In this document: positions 39,303-50,191 of the stretch, piece after piece | Layout: the number at the start of each line of letters is the position of its first letter | Position numbering within the stretch: position 1 is the stretch's first letter | Program-made: the position numbers and the translations under genes | Assembly (NCBI RefSeq): GCF_003963535.1 | Contig: NZ_CP034539.1 | Span: 3,410,001 to 3,474,000, forward strand | DNA from: Streptomyces cyaneochromogenes | Lineage (GTDB): Bacteria; Actinomycetota; Actinomycetes; Streptomycetales; Streptomycetaceae | Reading direction: 5' to 3' | DNA: 64,000 nt | Notes under the pieces: model-generated | Told to the model about the DNA's origin: nothing | The model's database searches: none | Seen by the model: the letters and a program-made list of their open reading frames with translations, nothing else

Positions 39303-40378
39303 GGCCGCACGAGATTCCGGAGATCGGCGAAACGACGCGTGCCGATGCCGTTGACCTCTTGCAGCTCGTCCACCGAGCGGAAGCCGCCGTGCCGGGTGCG
39401 GTAGTCGATGATGTGCTGGGCCAGCACCGGGCCGACGCCCGGGAGGGTGTCGAGCTGCTCCACGGTGGCCGTGCTGAGGGAGACCGGCGCGACAGGCGCC
39501 GCACCGGCGACCGCAGTACCGCCCGAGCCGCCCGTACCGGCCGCTGCCCCCGGCACGGCAACCGGACCGCCGACGATCACCTGCTCGCCGTCCACCAGGA
39601 ACCGGGCCCGGTTGAGACCGTCGGTGTTCGTGCCGGGACGCACTCCACCAGCCACGCGCAATGCGTCCGCTACTCGCGAGCCGGCCGGAAGGCGATGGAT
39701 CCCCGGCTCACGCACCTTGCCGCTGACGTCCACGACGATCTCCGCCGCTGCCGCGCCCTCGGTACCCGGCACACCGGCCGCCGACGCCCCCGCACCGGCT
39801 TCCCCGCCCGACTCACCGCCCCCGTGCGGGGCACCCGGCTCCCCGCTCCCGTGCGGGGGCGCCGCCCTCACCACCTCGGGCGCCCGCACGGACTGCGTCC
39901 GGCCGCTCCAGAAGTGCTGCACGGCGAACCCGGCGGCCAGGACGAGCACCACGCTGAGCGCGACCACGCTCCGCCGCTCCAGCCCGCACCTCGCCTGCAA
40001 CCACACCGGCATCCGCTCCCGCAGCGCCAGCCCGGCCCGCCCCCGCCAGTCCCCGCTCCCGGCGTCACTGCTTCCAACGCCCCCACCGGCATCCGCCGCG
40101 CCCGGGCCCAGCACCGCGGCATCATCATCCCGGGCATCCCCCGTCGGCGGCCCCGCCCCCGACTCTCCCCACTCCTCGGCCCGTTCGGCGAAAATCACCT
40201 CCGCCCGGCGGCGCAGCTCCTGCGCCGACGCATGCCGCCGCCGTGCCCGGCCACGGGCACGCAGGCGTTGATGACGAGCGCGGACATCGGAGTGAGGACC
40301 GCGGCCCGGGCCGCTGGTCACCGTGGCCGTGCGTGTGCGTGTGGGTGAGCCCGTACGTGTACGTGATCGAAGTGCCAT
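39299..40378 (-). CDS. comEA: ComEA-type helix-hairpin-helix DNA-binding protein
   Basis: About 359 residues from ATG 40378; a TTG nine codons upstream is the alternative. A basic N-terminal cytoplasmic segment (Arg-rich, 1-120) precedes one membrane segment (SVVALSVVLVLAAGFAV). A Pro/Gly/Ala linker, an SLBB domain (VVDVSGKVREPGIHRLPAGS) and a C-terminal double HhH (LDTLPGVGPVLAQHIIDYR, then VNGIGTRRFADL) follow. It is the membrane-anchored DNA receptor that works with ComEC. The Arg-rich 120-residue head is larger than in Bacillus ComEA. Confidence 0.9.
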   Translation of the reverse strand: MALRSRTRTGSPTRTRTATVTSGPGRGPHSDVRARHQRLRARGRARRRHASAQELRRRAEVIFAERAEEWGESGAGPPTGDARDDDAAVLGPGAADAGGGVGSSDAGSGDWRGRAGLALRERMPVWLQARCGLERRSVVALSVVLVLAAGFAVQHFWSGRTQSVRAPEVVRAAPPHGSGEPGAPHGGGESGGEAGAGASAAGVPGTEGAAAAEIVVDVSGKVREPGIHRLPAGSRVADALRVAGGVRPGTNTDGLNRARFLVDGEQVIVGGPVAVPGAAAGTGGSGGTAVAGAAPVAPVSLSTATVEQLDTLPGVGPVLAQHIIDYRTRHGGFRSVDELQEVNGIGTRRFADLRNLVRP

Positions 40379-40447
40379 GCGACGAGGATCGAACACCTCG
40401 CCCAACTCGCGATGATCTTGCTCAATTCCCGGGGATTACCGCCCAGT

Positions 40448-40456
40448 TGTGGATAA
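40448..40456 (-). other. Perfect DnaA-box sequence
   Basis: TTATCCACA on the minus strand, embedded in GTTATCCACAACT, matches the strong E. coli-type DnaA box. It sits in the intergenic region between degV and comEA, upstream of comEA. A single isolated box in a GC-rich genome may be chance, or may be a DnaA titration or regulatory site. Confidence 0.4.
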
Positions 40457-40515
40457 CTCGGCCACCCACACGAGTGACTCAACCGCCTGACAGGCCGGCC
40501 AACTCATCTTCACAG

Positions 40516-41361
40516 TCACCGCGGCGAAACCACTACCCCCAACAACCCGGGCCCCGTATGCGCCCCGATCACCGCCCCCACCTCACTCACATGCAGATCG
40601 GCCAGCCCTGGCACCCGCGTCCGCAGCCGATCCGCCAGCGCCGACGCCCGGTCGGGAGCGGCGAGATGGTGCACCGCGATGTCGACCTGTGCGCTGCCCG
40701 CACGGTCGGCCGCGATCTCCTCGAGGCGGGCGATCGCCTTGGACGCCGTCCGCACCTTCTCCAGAGGGCCGATCCGGCCGCCCTCCAGCTGCAGCAGCGG
40801 CTTCACCGCGAGCGCGGACCCCAGCAGGGCCTGCGCGGCGCCGATACGGCCACCGCGGCGCAGATAGTCGAGAGTGTCGACGTAGAAGTAGGCGGCCGTG
40901 GCCCCGGCTCGCTTCTCCGCGGCCGTCACGGCGTCGTCCACGGTGCCGCCCGCCTCCGCCGCCTCGGCCGCGGCGAGCGCGCAGAAGCCGAGCGCCATGG
41001 CGACCATCCCGGTGTCCACCACCCGCACCGGCACCGACGCCTCACGCGCCGCGAGGACCGCCGCGTCGTAGGTGCCGGAGAGCTCGGCGGACAGGTGCAG
41101 GGAGACGATGCCGGTGGCGCCGGACTCGGCGACCTTGCGGTAGTGCTCCGCGAAGACCTGGGGGCTGGGGCGCGAGGTGGTGACGGGGCGTCGCTTCTGC
41201 AACGCCTGGGCGAGGGAACGGGTCGAGATCTCGGTGCCCTCGTCCAGTGCCTGATCGCCGAGGACCACGGTCAGGGGCACCGTGGTGATGCCGTGGCGCT
41301 CCATCGTCCGCGGCGGCAGGTAGGCCGTTGAATCGGTGACGATCGCGACATGGCGGGACAT
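40516..41361 (-). CDS. DegV family (fatty-acid-binding) protein
   Basis: 281 residues. The DegV pattern is clear: HVAIVTDSTAYLPPRT at the start, the TSRPSPQVF loop, SGTYDAAVLA, VDTGMVAMALG and DYLRRGGRIG, with the C-terminal domain binding the lipid head. DegV/FakB proteins present fatty acids to a FakA-type kinase in bacteria that have it; no FakA-like gene is seen here. It is a single gene on the minus strand between comEA and a coiled-coil membrane protein. Confidence 0.9.
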   Translation of the reverse strand: MSRHVAIVTDSTAYLPPRTMERHGITTVPLTVVLGDQALDEGTEISTRSLAQALQKRRPVTTSRPSPQVFAEHYRKVAESGATGIVSLHLSAELSGTYDAAVLAAREASVPVRVVDTGMVAMALGFCALAAAEAAEAGGTVDDAVTAAEKRAGATAAYFYVDTLDYLRRGGRIGAAQALLGSALAVKPLLQLEGGRIGPLEKVRTASKAIARLEEIAADRAGSAQVDIAVHHLAAPDRASALADRLRTRVPGLADLHVSEVGAVIGAHTGPGLLGVVVSPR

Positions 41362-41453
41362 GAGCTGGAGGTTACCTGGCGTAGCGCCCGGGCGGCAGCC
41401 CGACCCCGCTCAGCCGGTGCTCCCTTGACCGGATCATCGCGTGCACCGTGGGC

Positions 41454-42287
41454 TCAAGTCGTGCTCTCGGGGCGGGCCTTCTTCTGCCAGGGGTACGTCG
41501 GCCGGGGGCCGGGCGGGGTGATGGCGGGCCTGGTCGGCTCCTCGGCCCGCTGCGCCTGAGGGGTGTCCGGCCAGGTCTGCTCGGTCGTCGCGGCGGCCTC
41601 GGGAGCCGGAGCCTCCGGCCACGGGGGCGGCGTCGACGGACGTTCCGACGCCGGGCGTTCCGACGCCGGACGTTCCGAGGCCGCACGTTTCGACCCCGGC
41701 GCCGACGTGGGCGCCGAAGTCGACGCCGATGCCGAGGGCTCCGTCGTCTGCCAGTGCCGCAGGGCGCCGGTCTCCACGTCGATCTGCGCGCTGAGGGAGT
41801 CCAGGTCGTCGTCGGCGAAGCGGTGGGCGCGGTCGCGGGCCGCCCAGCGCAGGGAGTCCGCTGCCTGCACGATGCGTGCGGTGCGCTCGCGCAGGTCGGG
41901 CAGCCGCTGGGCAAGGGTCGAGCGGTCGGGCTCGGACTCCAGGCGCCGCAGTTCGGCGTCGAGTTCGTGCCCGTGCGCGCTGAGGCGCTCGAAGAGGCCG
42001 AGGGACTCCTTGAGGGACTCGTCCTCGGTCGCGCCCGCGTGCAGCGCGTCCTGGGTGGCCCGCATGGAGGTGCGCAGCTTCAGCCGCAGCTGGGCGAGCT
42101 CTCCGGCCGAGCCCGGCTGGGCCAGGGACTTTGCCCGCAGGGTGGTGTCCTCGACCGTGCGCCGGGCGTGGGTGATCGTCTCGTCCACACGGCGCTTTGC
42201 CGCGCCGACCACCTTCACCGTGGCGTACGCGCCGAGCACGACGAAGAGCACGAAGAGCAGGGCGACGACTGCGATCACTGCTTCCAC
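41454..42287 (-). CDS. Membrane-anchored coiled-coil protein with repetitive tail
   Basis: About 277 residues from GTG 42287. A GGAGGAGGAG Shine-Dalgarno precedes two nearby GTGs; an upstream GTG at 42317 is also in frame. One N-terminal membrane helix (VIAVVALLFVLFVVLGAYATV) leads into a long charged coiled-coil (about 25-190). A low-complexity tail then contains three consecutive SERPA-type repeats (ASERP) and Pro/Thr-rich sequence ending in WQKKARPESTT. No family recognised; the layout suggests a cytoplasmic scaffold tethered to the membrane. Confidence 0.7.
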   Translation of the reverse strand: MEAVIAVVALLFVLFVVLGAYATVKVVGAAKRRVDETITHARRTVEDTTLRAKSLAQPGSAGELAQLRLKLRTSMRATQDALHAGATEDESLKESLGLFERLSAHGHELDAELRRLESEPDRSTLAQRLPDLRERTARIVQAADSLRWAARDRAHRFADDDLDSLSAQIDVETGALRHWQTTEPSASASTSAPTSAPGSKRAASERPASERPASERPSTPPPWPEAPAPEAAATTEQTWPDTPQAQRAEEPTRPAITPPGPRPTYPWQKKARPESTT

Positions 42288-42666
42288 GAGCTCCTCCTCC
42301 AGCCTGACACGACACACGCCGCGTCACTCTTCAACGGTAAACGCAGCAGGCAGGCCCGGAGTTCCAACAGAACCCCGAACCTGCCCGTAGGGGATCACCC
42401 CGAGCCGAGATCACCCGGAGACACCCGCCACACTCACGACAACTCCGAGCCGCCGGCCACGCAGGCCCGAGCCGCCGCAAGACTCACGCGAACCGAGCCG
42501 CCGCCCAGCGCATGGCAACCCGAGCCGCCCGCACGCTCCCGGCACCGCCGAGCCACCCGGCGACCGGCCGGCCCAACCGCCGGAGCCCAACCATCGGAGC
42601 CCCACCATCGGGACCCTGCACCGAAGGCCTCCGCCGAAGGCCCACGCCGCAGTCCCTCACCGAGCC
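42288..42666. other. 379-base intergenic region with degenerate repeats, no gene seen
   Basis: No convincing reading frame. The stretch 42445-42545 contains four CCGAGCCGCC units spaced by roughly 20-30 bases, and 42580-42620 contains GGAGCCCMACCATC repeated. In the leuS direction a weak stem around GGCCTTCGGCGGAGGCC just after the leuS stop could serve as a terminator. Composition resembles the short-repeat tract at 21784-21993. Confidence 0.6.
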
Positions 42667-45540
<2,874 letters not shown>

Positions 45541-45595
45541 GATCCTCAAAGCTCCATCGATCGTCTCTGCCAGCGGCTGCGGTTCTCTGGAAACG

Positions 45596-45620
45596 AAAAA
45601 TCCCCTCGCACAGGAGGGGA
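45596..45620 (-). terminator. Attenuator hairpin in the leuS leader
   Basis: On the minus strand, TCCCCTC-CTGTGC-GAGGGGA is followed by TTTTT: a 7-bp stem, 6-base loop and U-run, a textbook intrinsic terminator. T-runs are rare in this genome. It lies 47 bases after the leader-peptide stop and 55 bases before leuS. A second stem CCGACCA/TGGTCGG (45634-45661) sits between them and could be the competing pause or antiterminator structure. Confidence 0.8.
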
Positions 45621-45667
45621 CGCCGCGCCGATTCCGACCATCCGATTCACCCGGTGGTCGGGACTGA

Positions 45668-45706
45668 TCAGCGCGGCCCGCTAAGCAGAAGGCGTACGGC
45701 ACGCAT
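45668..45706 (-). CDS. leuS leader peptide ([12 protein letters not shown])
   Basis: A 12-codon reading frame with three consecutive leucine codons (CTT CTG CTT) after ATG CGT GCC GTA CGC, ending TGA at 45668. It is in a different frame from leuS. TACCCT seven bases before the ATG resembles a -10 box, so the transcript may be leaderless. Ribosome stalling at the Leu codons when charged tRNA-Leu is scarce would favour antitermination and leuS expression. Similar leucine leader peptides are known for actinobacterial leu genes. Confidence 0.75.
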   Translation of the reverse strand: MRAVRLLLSGPR

Positions 45707-45986
45707 GGCGTCAGGGTACCGCAGCGCCGGAGCGGGTCGCGACGGGCTTCCGACGGGGGCGCGCGTGAACAATGACGCCCCCGATTGCGTACCTCAGAGT
45801 TGTGAAGACCTGGAGAAGTTGAACAACACTCAACTGTTACCTGGCGTAACAGTCGCTAAGGGACATCACAAGCCCCATACAGCCCGTAGATAACAACGCA
45901 ATAACTCAAACGCCGTACCCACCGGTATGGAGCCACTTAGAGTGCGGCAGCGGGACCGCCTTCCCGAACCGCTCGGAGTTGCCCCC

Positions 45987-47333
45987 ATGAACCCTCGTCG
46001 TAGTAACAGTTCGCTCCCCAGGACGGGCCGGTCGGCCTACGGGGTGGCGACCGCTGCTGTTGTGCTGCTCATACCCCTGGTCGTGCTGCTCGGCGGCACC
46101 TGGCTCCAGGAGTTCCTCAACTTCGGTGCCGGTGTCCTGTCGCTCGTCTGCCTCACCTGCTCGGTGATCTGGGGCCTGGTCGCCCAGGACCGGATGATCC
46201 TCAACACCCGCCAGCGGATCATCGCGCAGGGCATCCACCGGGTGACCGCCGTGGCCTCCATCGCGTTCCTCCTGGTGCACATAGGCGTCAAGCTGGCGCT
46301 GGAGCACGCAAGCCCGATCGCCGCGCTGATCCCCTTCAGCCTCGTGCTGTTCGGCGGCGACGAGATCCCCGGCAGCGCCTTCCTCATCGGCCTGGGTTCC
46401 CTGGCCGCGCTACTCATGATCTTCGTGGGCGTCACCGGCGCGCTGCGCAACCGGTTCGCCTCCCCCGCACCGGTCGCCGCGCGCTGGCGGGCGATGCACA
46501 TGCTGGCCTACCCCGCCTGGTGTGCCGCCCTGATCCACGGCCTGTTCGCGGGCCGCCCGGCGAAGACCTTCTTCATGGTCTGCTACGAGCTGTGCGTGGT
46601 GGCCGTCGCCGCGGCCCTCGCGCTGCGCGCCGCCCCGCGCCCGGTCAAGCGCAAGTTCGCCGACCGGATCGCCCAGATCATCGGCAACGAGCCGGGGGCC
46701 CGCGAGGACCTGGAGGAGAGCCGCGCCAGGGCGGCGTCCGGGAGCTCGCTGCCGGGCTACCAGGATCAGCGCCCGTCCCGCTCGTCACGGCAGTCCCGCG
46801 ACGAACGGACCGGCCCGCTGCCCGGCATGCCCGCCCAGCCCCCGTCGGCCGCGGAGACCACGGGCGGCTTCGCGGCCGCCTACCGCGCCGTCAACCCGCG
46901 CTCCCGCGGGCAGCAACAGCAGCCGTACGCCGACCAGACCGCGCGCATGGACCTGCCGCTGGACATGCAGCCGACGGAGGCGATCCCCCGCGTCGACGGC
47001 GGCGCGGGCAGCACCGGCAGCTGGCCGATTCCCTCCCCACCGCCGGTCGGCGAGGCGCCCCCGTCGTCCTACGACCCACTCAATGACACGGGATACAACA
47101 TCCCCGTCTATGACAATTTGGGCACCCCGGGCTACGGCTCGGGCGCTTCGGGCTATGGCTCGAGTGATGTGTACGACACCTCTGAGACGAACGCCGCCTT
47201 CGGTACGTACAACCAGAACGACACGTACAACAACAGCGGTCCCGCCACTGAAACTTTCCCCGGTGCGTCCTACGACTTCGACGCACCGGGTTCGGGCGAA
47301 CCTTGGAACACGCCTTCCGGAGGCTTTAAGTGA
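45987..47333 (+). CDS. Di-haem cytochrome-b-like membrane protein with NOX/ferric-reductase His spacing
   Basis: 448 residues from ATG 45987 (GGAG upstream). There are about six membrane helices in residues 17-225, then a ~220-residue Pro/Gly/Tyr/Asp-rich disordered cytoplasmic tail. Four helix histidines stand at 84, 98, 171 and 184: H-x13-H (IHRVT..LVHIG) and H-x12-H (MHMLAY..LIHG). This spacing is that of the paired haem ligands in NADPH oxidases and ferric reductases. No FAD/NAD(P)-binding domain is attached; the next gene, overlapping by GTGA, encodes a NuoF-like flavoprotein that could supply electrons. Electron acceptor unknown. Confidence 0.78.
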   Translation: MNPRRSNSSLPRTGRSAYGVATAAVVLLIPLVVLLGGTWLQEFLNFGAGVLSLVCLTCSVIWGLVAQDRMILNTRQRIIAQGIHRVTAVASIAFLLVHIGVKLALEHASPIAALIPFSLVLFGGDEIPGSAFLIGLGSLAALLMIFVGVTGALRNRFASPAPVAARWRAMHMLAYPAWCAALIHGLFAGRPAKTFFMVCYELCVVAVAAALALRAAPRPVKRKFADRIAQIIGNEPGAREDLEESRARAASGSSLPGYQDQRPSRSSRQSRDERTGPLPGMPAQPPSAAETTGGFAAAYRAVNPRSRGQQQQPYADQTARMDLPLDMQPTEAIPRVDGGAGSTGSWPIPSPPPVGEAPPSSYDPLNDTGYNIPVYDNLGTPGYGSGASGYGSSDVYDTSETNAAFGTYNQNDTYNNSGPATETFPGASYDFDAPGSGEPWNTPSGGFK

Positions 47334-48943
47334 ACGAGGCCCTGCCCGACGTACCCGAAGTCCGCGTGGTCGGACTTCCCCAGCTCACGTCGGGCTTCGA
47401 CCTTGTCGAAAGACTTGACCTGCCCATGCATCTGAAGGTGCACGGGCCGCTCGAACCGTTGGGCGGCGAGCAACTCGCGAAGCTCGCCGAGAACATCAAC
47501 CTGAAGGGCCGCGGCGGCGCGGGCTTCCCCTTCCACAAGAAGCTGCGCTCGGTCGCGGAGGCCGCGATCAAGCGCGGGGTACGGCCGGTCGTGGTCGTCA
47601 ACGGCAGTGAGGACGAACCGGCCTGCCGCAAGGACACGGTGATGATCAACCGTGCCCCGCATCTCATCCTGGACGGCGCCCTGCTGTGCGCCGAGGCCAT
47701 GGGTGCCCGCACGCTCGTGGTGGCGGTCACCCGGGAGTCCACCCAGCGCTCCATGGAGGCCGCCCTCGCCGAACGCGGCCTCAGCAACAGCCGTCGGTCC
47801 GCGCTACGCGCGTTCGTGCAGCGCAACCCGGTGCGCATGGTCACCGGCGCCGCCGCCTCCGTGATCCGCTCCATCGACGGCGGCCCGGCGATCCCGCCCG
47901 GCCGCAAGGTCAGCGCCTCGCAGAACGGCGTCGGCGGCGCCCCGACCCTGCTGTCCAACGCCGAGACCTTCGCCCAGCTCGCGATCGCCGCCCGCATCGG
48001 CCCGGAGCGCTACGGCAACACCGGCCTGTACGACGAGCCGGGCACCGTCATGCTCACGGTCTCCGGCGCAGTCGCACGCCCTATGGTCATCGAGGTCCCC
48101 ACGGGCGTGCCGCTGCGCTACGTCCTCCAGCTCGCCGGCGCCCCGCCCGTCCCGCAGGGCGTGCTCACCGGCGGCTACCACGGCAAGTGGATCGACGCGG
48201 CGACGGTCAACGAGGCCATCGTCTCGCGCAACTCCCTGGACGCGGTGGGCGGTTCGCTGGGCGCCGGCGCGATCCTGCCGATCACCCAGGAAACATGCCC
48301 GCTGGGCGAGTCCCTCCGCGTCGCACAGTGGCTGGCCGAGGAGAGCGCGGGCCAGTGCGGTCCCTGCTACCTCGGTCTGCCGGCCGCCGCGCGCGGCATG
48401 GAGGACATCCTCAACGGCGGTGGACCCGCCGCCCTGGAGGCGCTCAAGCAGGTTGCGAAGAACGTGAAGCGGCGCGGCGCGTGCTCGCACCCGGACGGCT
48501 CCGCGATGTTCCTGGAGTCGACCATCAAGGCGTTCACCGACGACCTCGCGGCGCACGTCCTCGGCAATGGCTGCGGACGGCCCGTGGAGGGCGTTCTGCC
48601 GCTCTTCGAGGGCGGCAGGGGCCCGGCGGGCATCCCGGGCGGCGCCGAGGCGGAGGAGAACGGCCCCAGCCGCCAGAAGATCTACGTCGACTGGACCCTG
48701 TGCCGCGGCCACGGCCTGTGCGCGGACATCCTCCCGGAGGTCTTCCAGCTCGGCGCCGACGGCTTCCCGACCGTCGCCCAGGCGATGGTGCCGCGCTACG
48801 CCGAGGCCAAGGCCCTGCGCGCGGTACGCCGTTGCCCGGCACTCGCCCTGCGCATCGAGGAGGACACGCGCGCGCAGGACTCCTCCCGCAACAACCTGCC
48901 CGTTCTCTCCCAGGGCCGCGGCAGGCGCGCACTGGGCCGCTGA
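47330..48943 (+). CDS. NuoF-like NADH dehydrogenase fused to a 3Fe-4S-type ferredoxin
   Basis: 537 residues. FMN loop KGRGGAGFPFHKK (59-71), NAD-site-like NGSEDEPACRKD, and an SLBB region (IEVPTGVPLRYVLQL) form the NuoF core (1-410). The N3-type cluster region reads SAGQCGPC (339-346) and GACSHPDG (Cys385), so the first of four canonical cysteines is Ala340. A C-terminal ferredoxin (about 450-512) has Cys458, Cys464 and Cys502 in the C-x5-C...CP pattern of actinobacterial [3Fe-4S] ferredoxins. The GTG start overlaps the stop of the cytochrome-b-like gene, so the two probably form one complex passing NADH electrons to haem. Confidence 0.85.
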   Translation: MNEALPDVPEVRVVGLPQLTSGFDLVERLDLPMHLKVHGPLEPLGGEQLAKLAENINLKGRGGAGFPFHKKLRSVAEAAIKRGVRPVVVVNGSEDEPACRKDTVMINRAPHLILDGALLCAEAMGARTLVVAVTRESTQRSMEAALAERGLSNSRRSALRAFVQRNPVRMVTGAAASVIRSIDGGPAIPPGRKVSASQNGVGGAPTLLSNAETFAQLAIAARIGPERYGNTGLYDEPGTVMLTVSGAVARPMVIEVPTGVPLRYVLQLAGAPPVPQGVLTGGYHGKWIDAATVNEAIVSRNSLDAVGGSLGAGAILPITQETCPLGESLRVAQWLAEESAGQCGPCYLGLPAAARGMEDILNGGGPAALEALKQVAKNVKRRGACSHPDGSAMFLESTIKAFTDDLAAHVLGNGCGRPVEGVLPLFEGGRGPAGIPGGAEAEENGPSRQKIYVDWTLCRGHGLCADILPEVFQLGADGFPTVAQAMVPRYAEAKALRAVRRCPALALRIEEDTRAQDSSRNNLPVLSQGRGRRALGR

Positions 48944-48961
48944 CACCAGGCACGCACGCGT

Positions 48962-48996
48962 AGAGGGGCCGTCCAAGCGGGACGGCGGCCCCTCTT
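48962..48996 (+). terminator. Hairpin terminator after the redox operon
   Basis: AGAGGGGCCGTCC is followed by an imperfect complement, GGACGGCGGCCCCTCT, around an AAGCG loop, ending in TTCCTGTTCC. It starts 18 bases after the NuoF-like stop. Confidence 0.7.
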
Positions 48997-49043
48997 CCTG
49001 TTCCTCAACGGCCTGCGCAGCGGCGGCTTCCGCAGACGCAAAA

Positions 49044-49077
49044 AGATCCCGCCGGATCAACTGACCCGGCGGGATCT
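49044..49077 (-). terminator. Intrinsic terminator of the first tRNA-Ala gene
   Basis: On the minus strand AGATCCCGCCGG pairs with CCGGCGGGATCT (12 bp, 10-base loop) and is followed by a short T-run, beginning five bases after the tRNA 3' end. Confidence 0.85.
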
Positions 49078-49081
49078 ACTG

Positions 49082-49154
49082 TGGAGCTAAGGAGAATTGA
49101 ACTCCTGACCTCCTGCATGCCATGCAGGCGCTCTACCAACTGAGCTATAGCCCC
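49082..49154 (-). tRNA. tRNA-Ala(GGC)
   Basis: 73 bases folding into a complete cloverleaf. The acceptor is GGGGCTA/TAGCTCC with the G3-U70 alanine identity pair; the anticodon stem is CCTGC/GCAGG with loop ATGGCAT, giving anticodon GGC (reads GCC and GCU). The T-arm is AGGAG-TTCAATT-CTCCT. CCA is not encoded. It is identical to the second copy at 50192-50264. Confidence 0.96.
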
Positions 49155-49192
49155 TTGCTTTGGTCCGCCCGGTTTCCCCGGCGGCGACGCCA

Positions 49193-49222
49193 ACATTACC
49201 GGTCGACCTGGTGCAGCACCAA
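49193..49222 (-). promoter_or_regulatory. Candidate promoter of the first tRNA-Ala gene
   Basis: On the minus strand, TTGGTG (49217-49222) and TAATGT (49193-49198) are spaced by 18 bases, about 38 bases before the mature tRNA start. The rest of the 358-base gap (49155-49512) shows no gene or strong structure. Confidence 0.4.
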
Positions 49223-49512
49223 ATCGTTTCCGGTCCGCGCCGATACGGGCGTCAATGTCGGCCTTCGTGACCGTGATCGCGTCCTCCGCAGTCCGCCGTG
49301 GGCACCGGTCGCCCTGGTCGCCTGCCTGGGTCGCGCAGCGCGCCGCGCAGGTCTCGAGTGGGTGTGATGGGTGCCACACGGCCCGGGCGGCTCGAACTGC
49401 GTCAGAACGGCATCGAGTTGATGTTCTCGGCCGACTACGGAACGGCAGGCTGCCTTTTCCTCGTGACCGGGGTCACTCCGCCCAGCCCCGCCCGACGTCA
49501 AGCCGTGACGCG

Positions 49513-49746
49513 TCAAGCCGTGACGAAGGAATAGAAGCGCTTGAGTGTGCAGTGTTCTTCGAGGAGGCGGCCGTAGATCGGTTCGCCCTCGAGTTCACGG
49601 TAGGTCTCGATGGGGTCGCCTTTTATGATCAGCGCCCGGGCGCATTCCTCGCACCAGTACTGGTAGTCGGGGTTCACCGGTTCCATGTCACGGACGATCG
49701 GCGTTCCGCTGCCGCACCAGTCGCACTTTCGCCTGTGTGCACCCAT
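49513..49746 (-). CDS. Small zinc-ribbon-like protein
   Basis: 77 residues. Two Cys pairs, CDWC (8-11) and CEEC (32-35), could bind one zinc. The intervening segment is GSGTPIVRDMEPVNPDYQYW and the C-terminal half is helical (LLEEHCTLKRFYSF). No known family name can be given. ATG 49746 overlaps by one codon's distance the stop of the second small gene (TGATCGATG), so the two are co-transcribed between two identical tRNA-Ala genes. Confidence 0.75.
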   Translation of the reverse strand: MGAHRRKCDWCGSGTPIVRDMEPVNPDYQYWCEECARALIIKGDPIETYRELEGEPIYGRLLEEHCTLKRFYSFVTA

Positions 49747-49749
49747 CGA

Positions 49750-49923
49750 TCAGCTCCAGCTGTGGCCGCAGGCCGTGCACACGTAGGAAATTCCGCCGTT
49801 GTCACCGAGGAGCTGGGCGACATGGACGGAGCCGCAGGAAGGGCAGCTGAGGCGGGTGATCGTATCCCGTGTCAACGCTGCTTCGAAGAGGTGACCGACC
49901 TCTCCGAGGATGCTCGCAGGCAT
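49750..49923 (-). CDS. 57-residue zinc-ribbon protein
   Basis: 57 residues starting MPASILGEVGHLFEAAL with a strong GGGAGGGAG Shine-Dalgarno. A zinc ribbon is formed by CPSC (26-29) and CTAC (50-53), and the protein ends GHSWS, like the transcription-factor-S or ribosomal-type ribbons. It may bind nucleic acid or a ribosomal partner; that is inference. The stop lies three bases before the ATG of the next zinc-ribbon gene. The gene is too short for default length filters. Confidence 0.7.
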   Translation of the reverse strand: MPASILGEVGHLFEAALTRDTITRLSCPSCGSVHVAQLLGDNGGISYVCTACGHSWS

Positions 49924-50144
49924 CACCACTCCCTCCCGTCGGGTCGCGCCCCCTTCCGGCCGTTTGATTCTGCCACGACCGGACCAATACGGTCAGCGAC
50001 GCCTCAGTACCAGTCCGGACACGGCAGCCGTGGCGGCCGTACGAACCGTGCGAACACGCACCCCAAAGCGCCTCTTGAGAGGTATACGCCTCGCAGGCCC
50101 AAGTGACTCAAGCCGGGCGCGGAACAGTTCGGGGCGGATACCAG

Positions 50145-50179
50145 AAGATCCCGCCGATCGAAGCGATCGGCGGGATCTT
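50145..50179 (-). terminator. Perfect 16-bp hairpin after the second tRNA-Ala gene
   Basis: AAGATCCCGCCGATCG and CGATCGGCGGGATCTT form a perfect 16-bp stem with a 3-base loop, 12 bases downstream of the tRNA in its direction. The stem shares GATCCCGCCG with the terminator of the first copy. Confidence 0.88.
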
Positions 50180-50191
50180 GTTGTCTCACTG

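Noticed and set aside
45541..45702. N-terminal extension of LeuS
   Set aside because: In-frame reading crosses the attenuator hairpin and T-run. The conserved LeuS start is at 45540 and the upstream region is better explained by the leader peptide.
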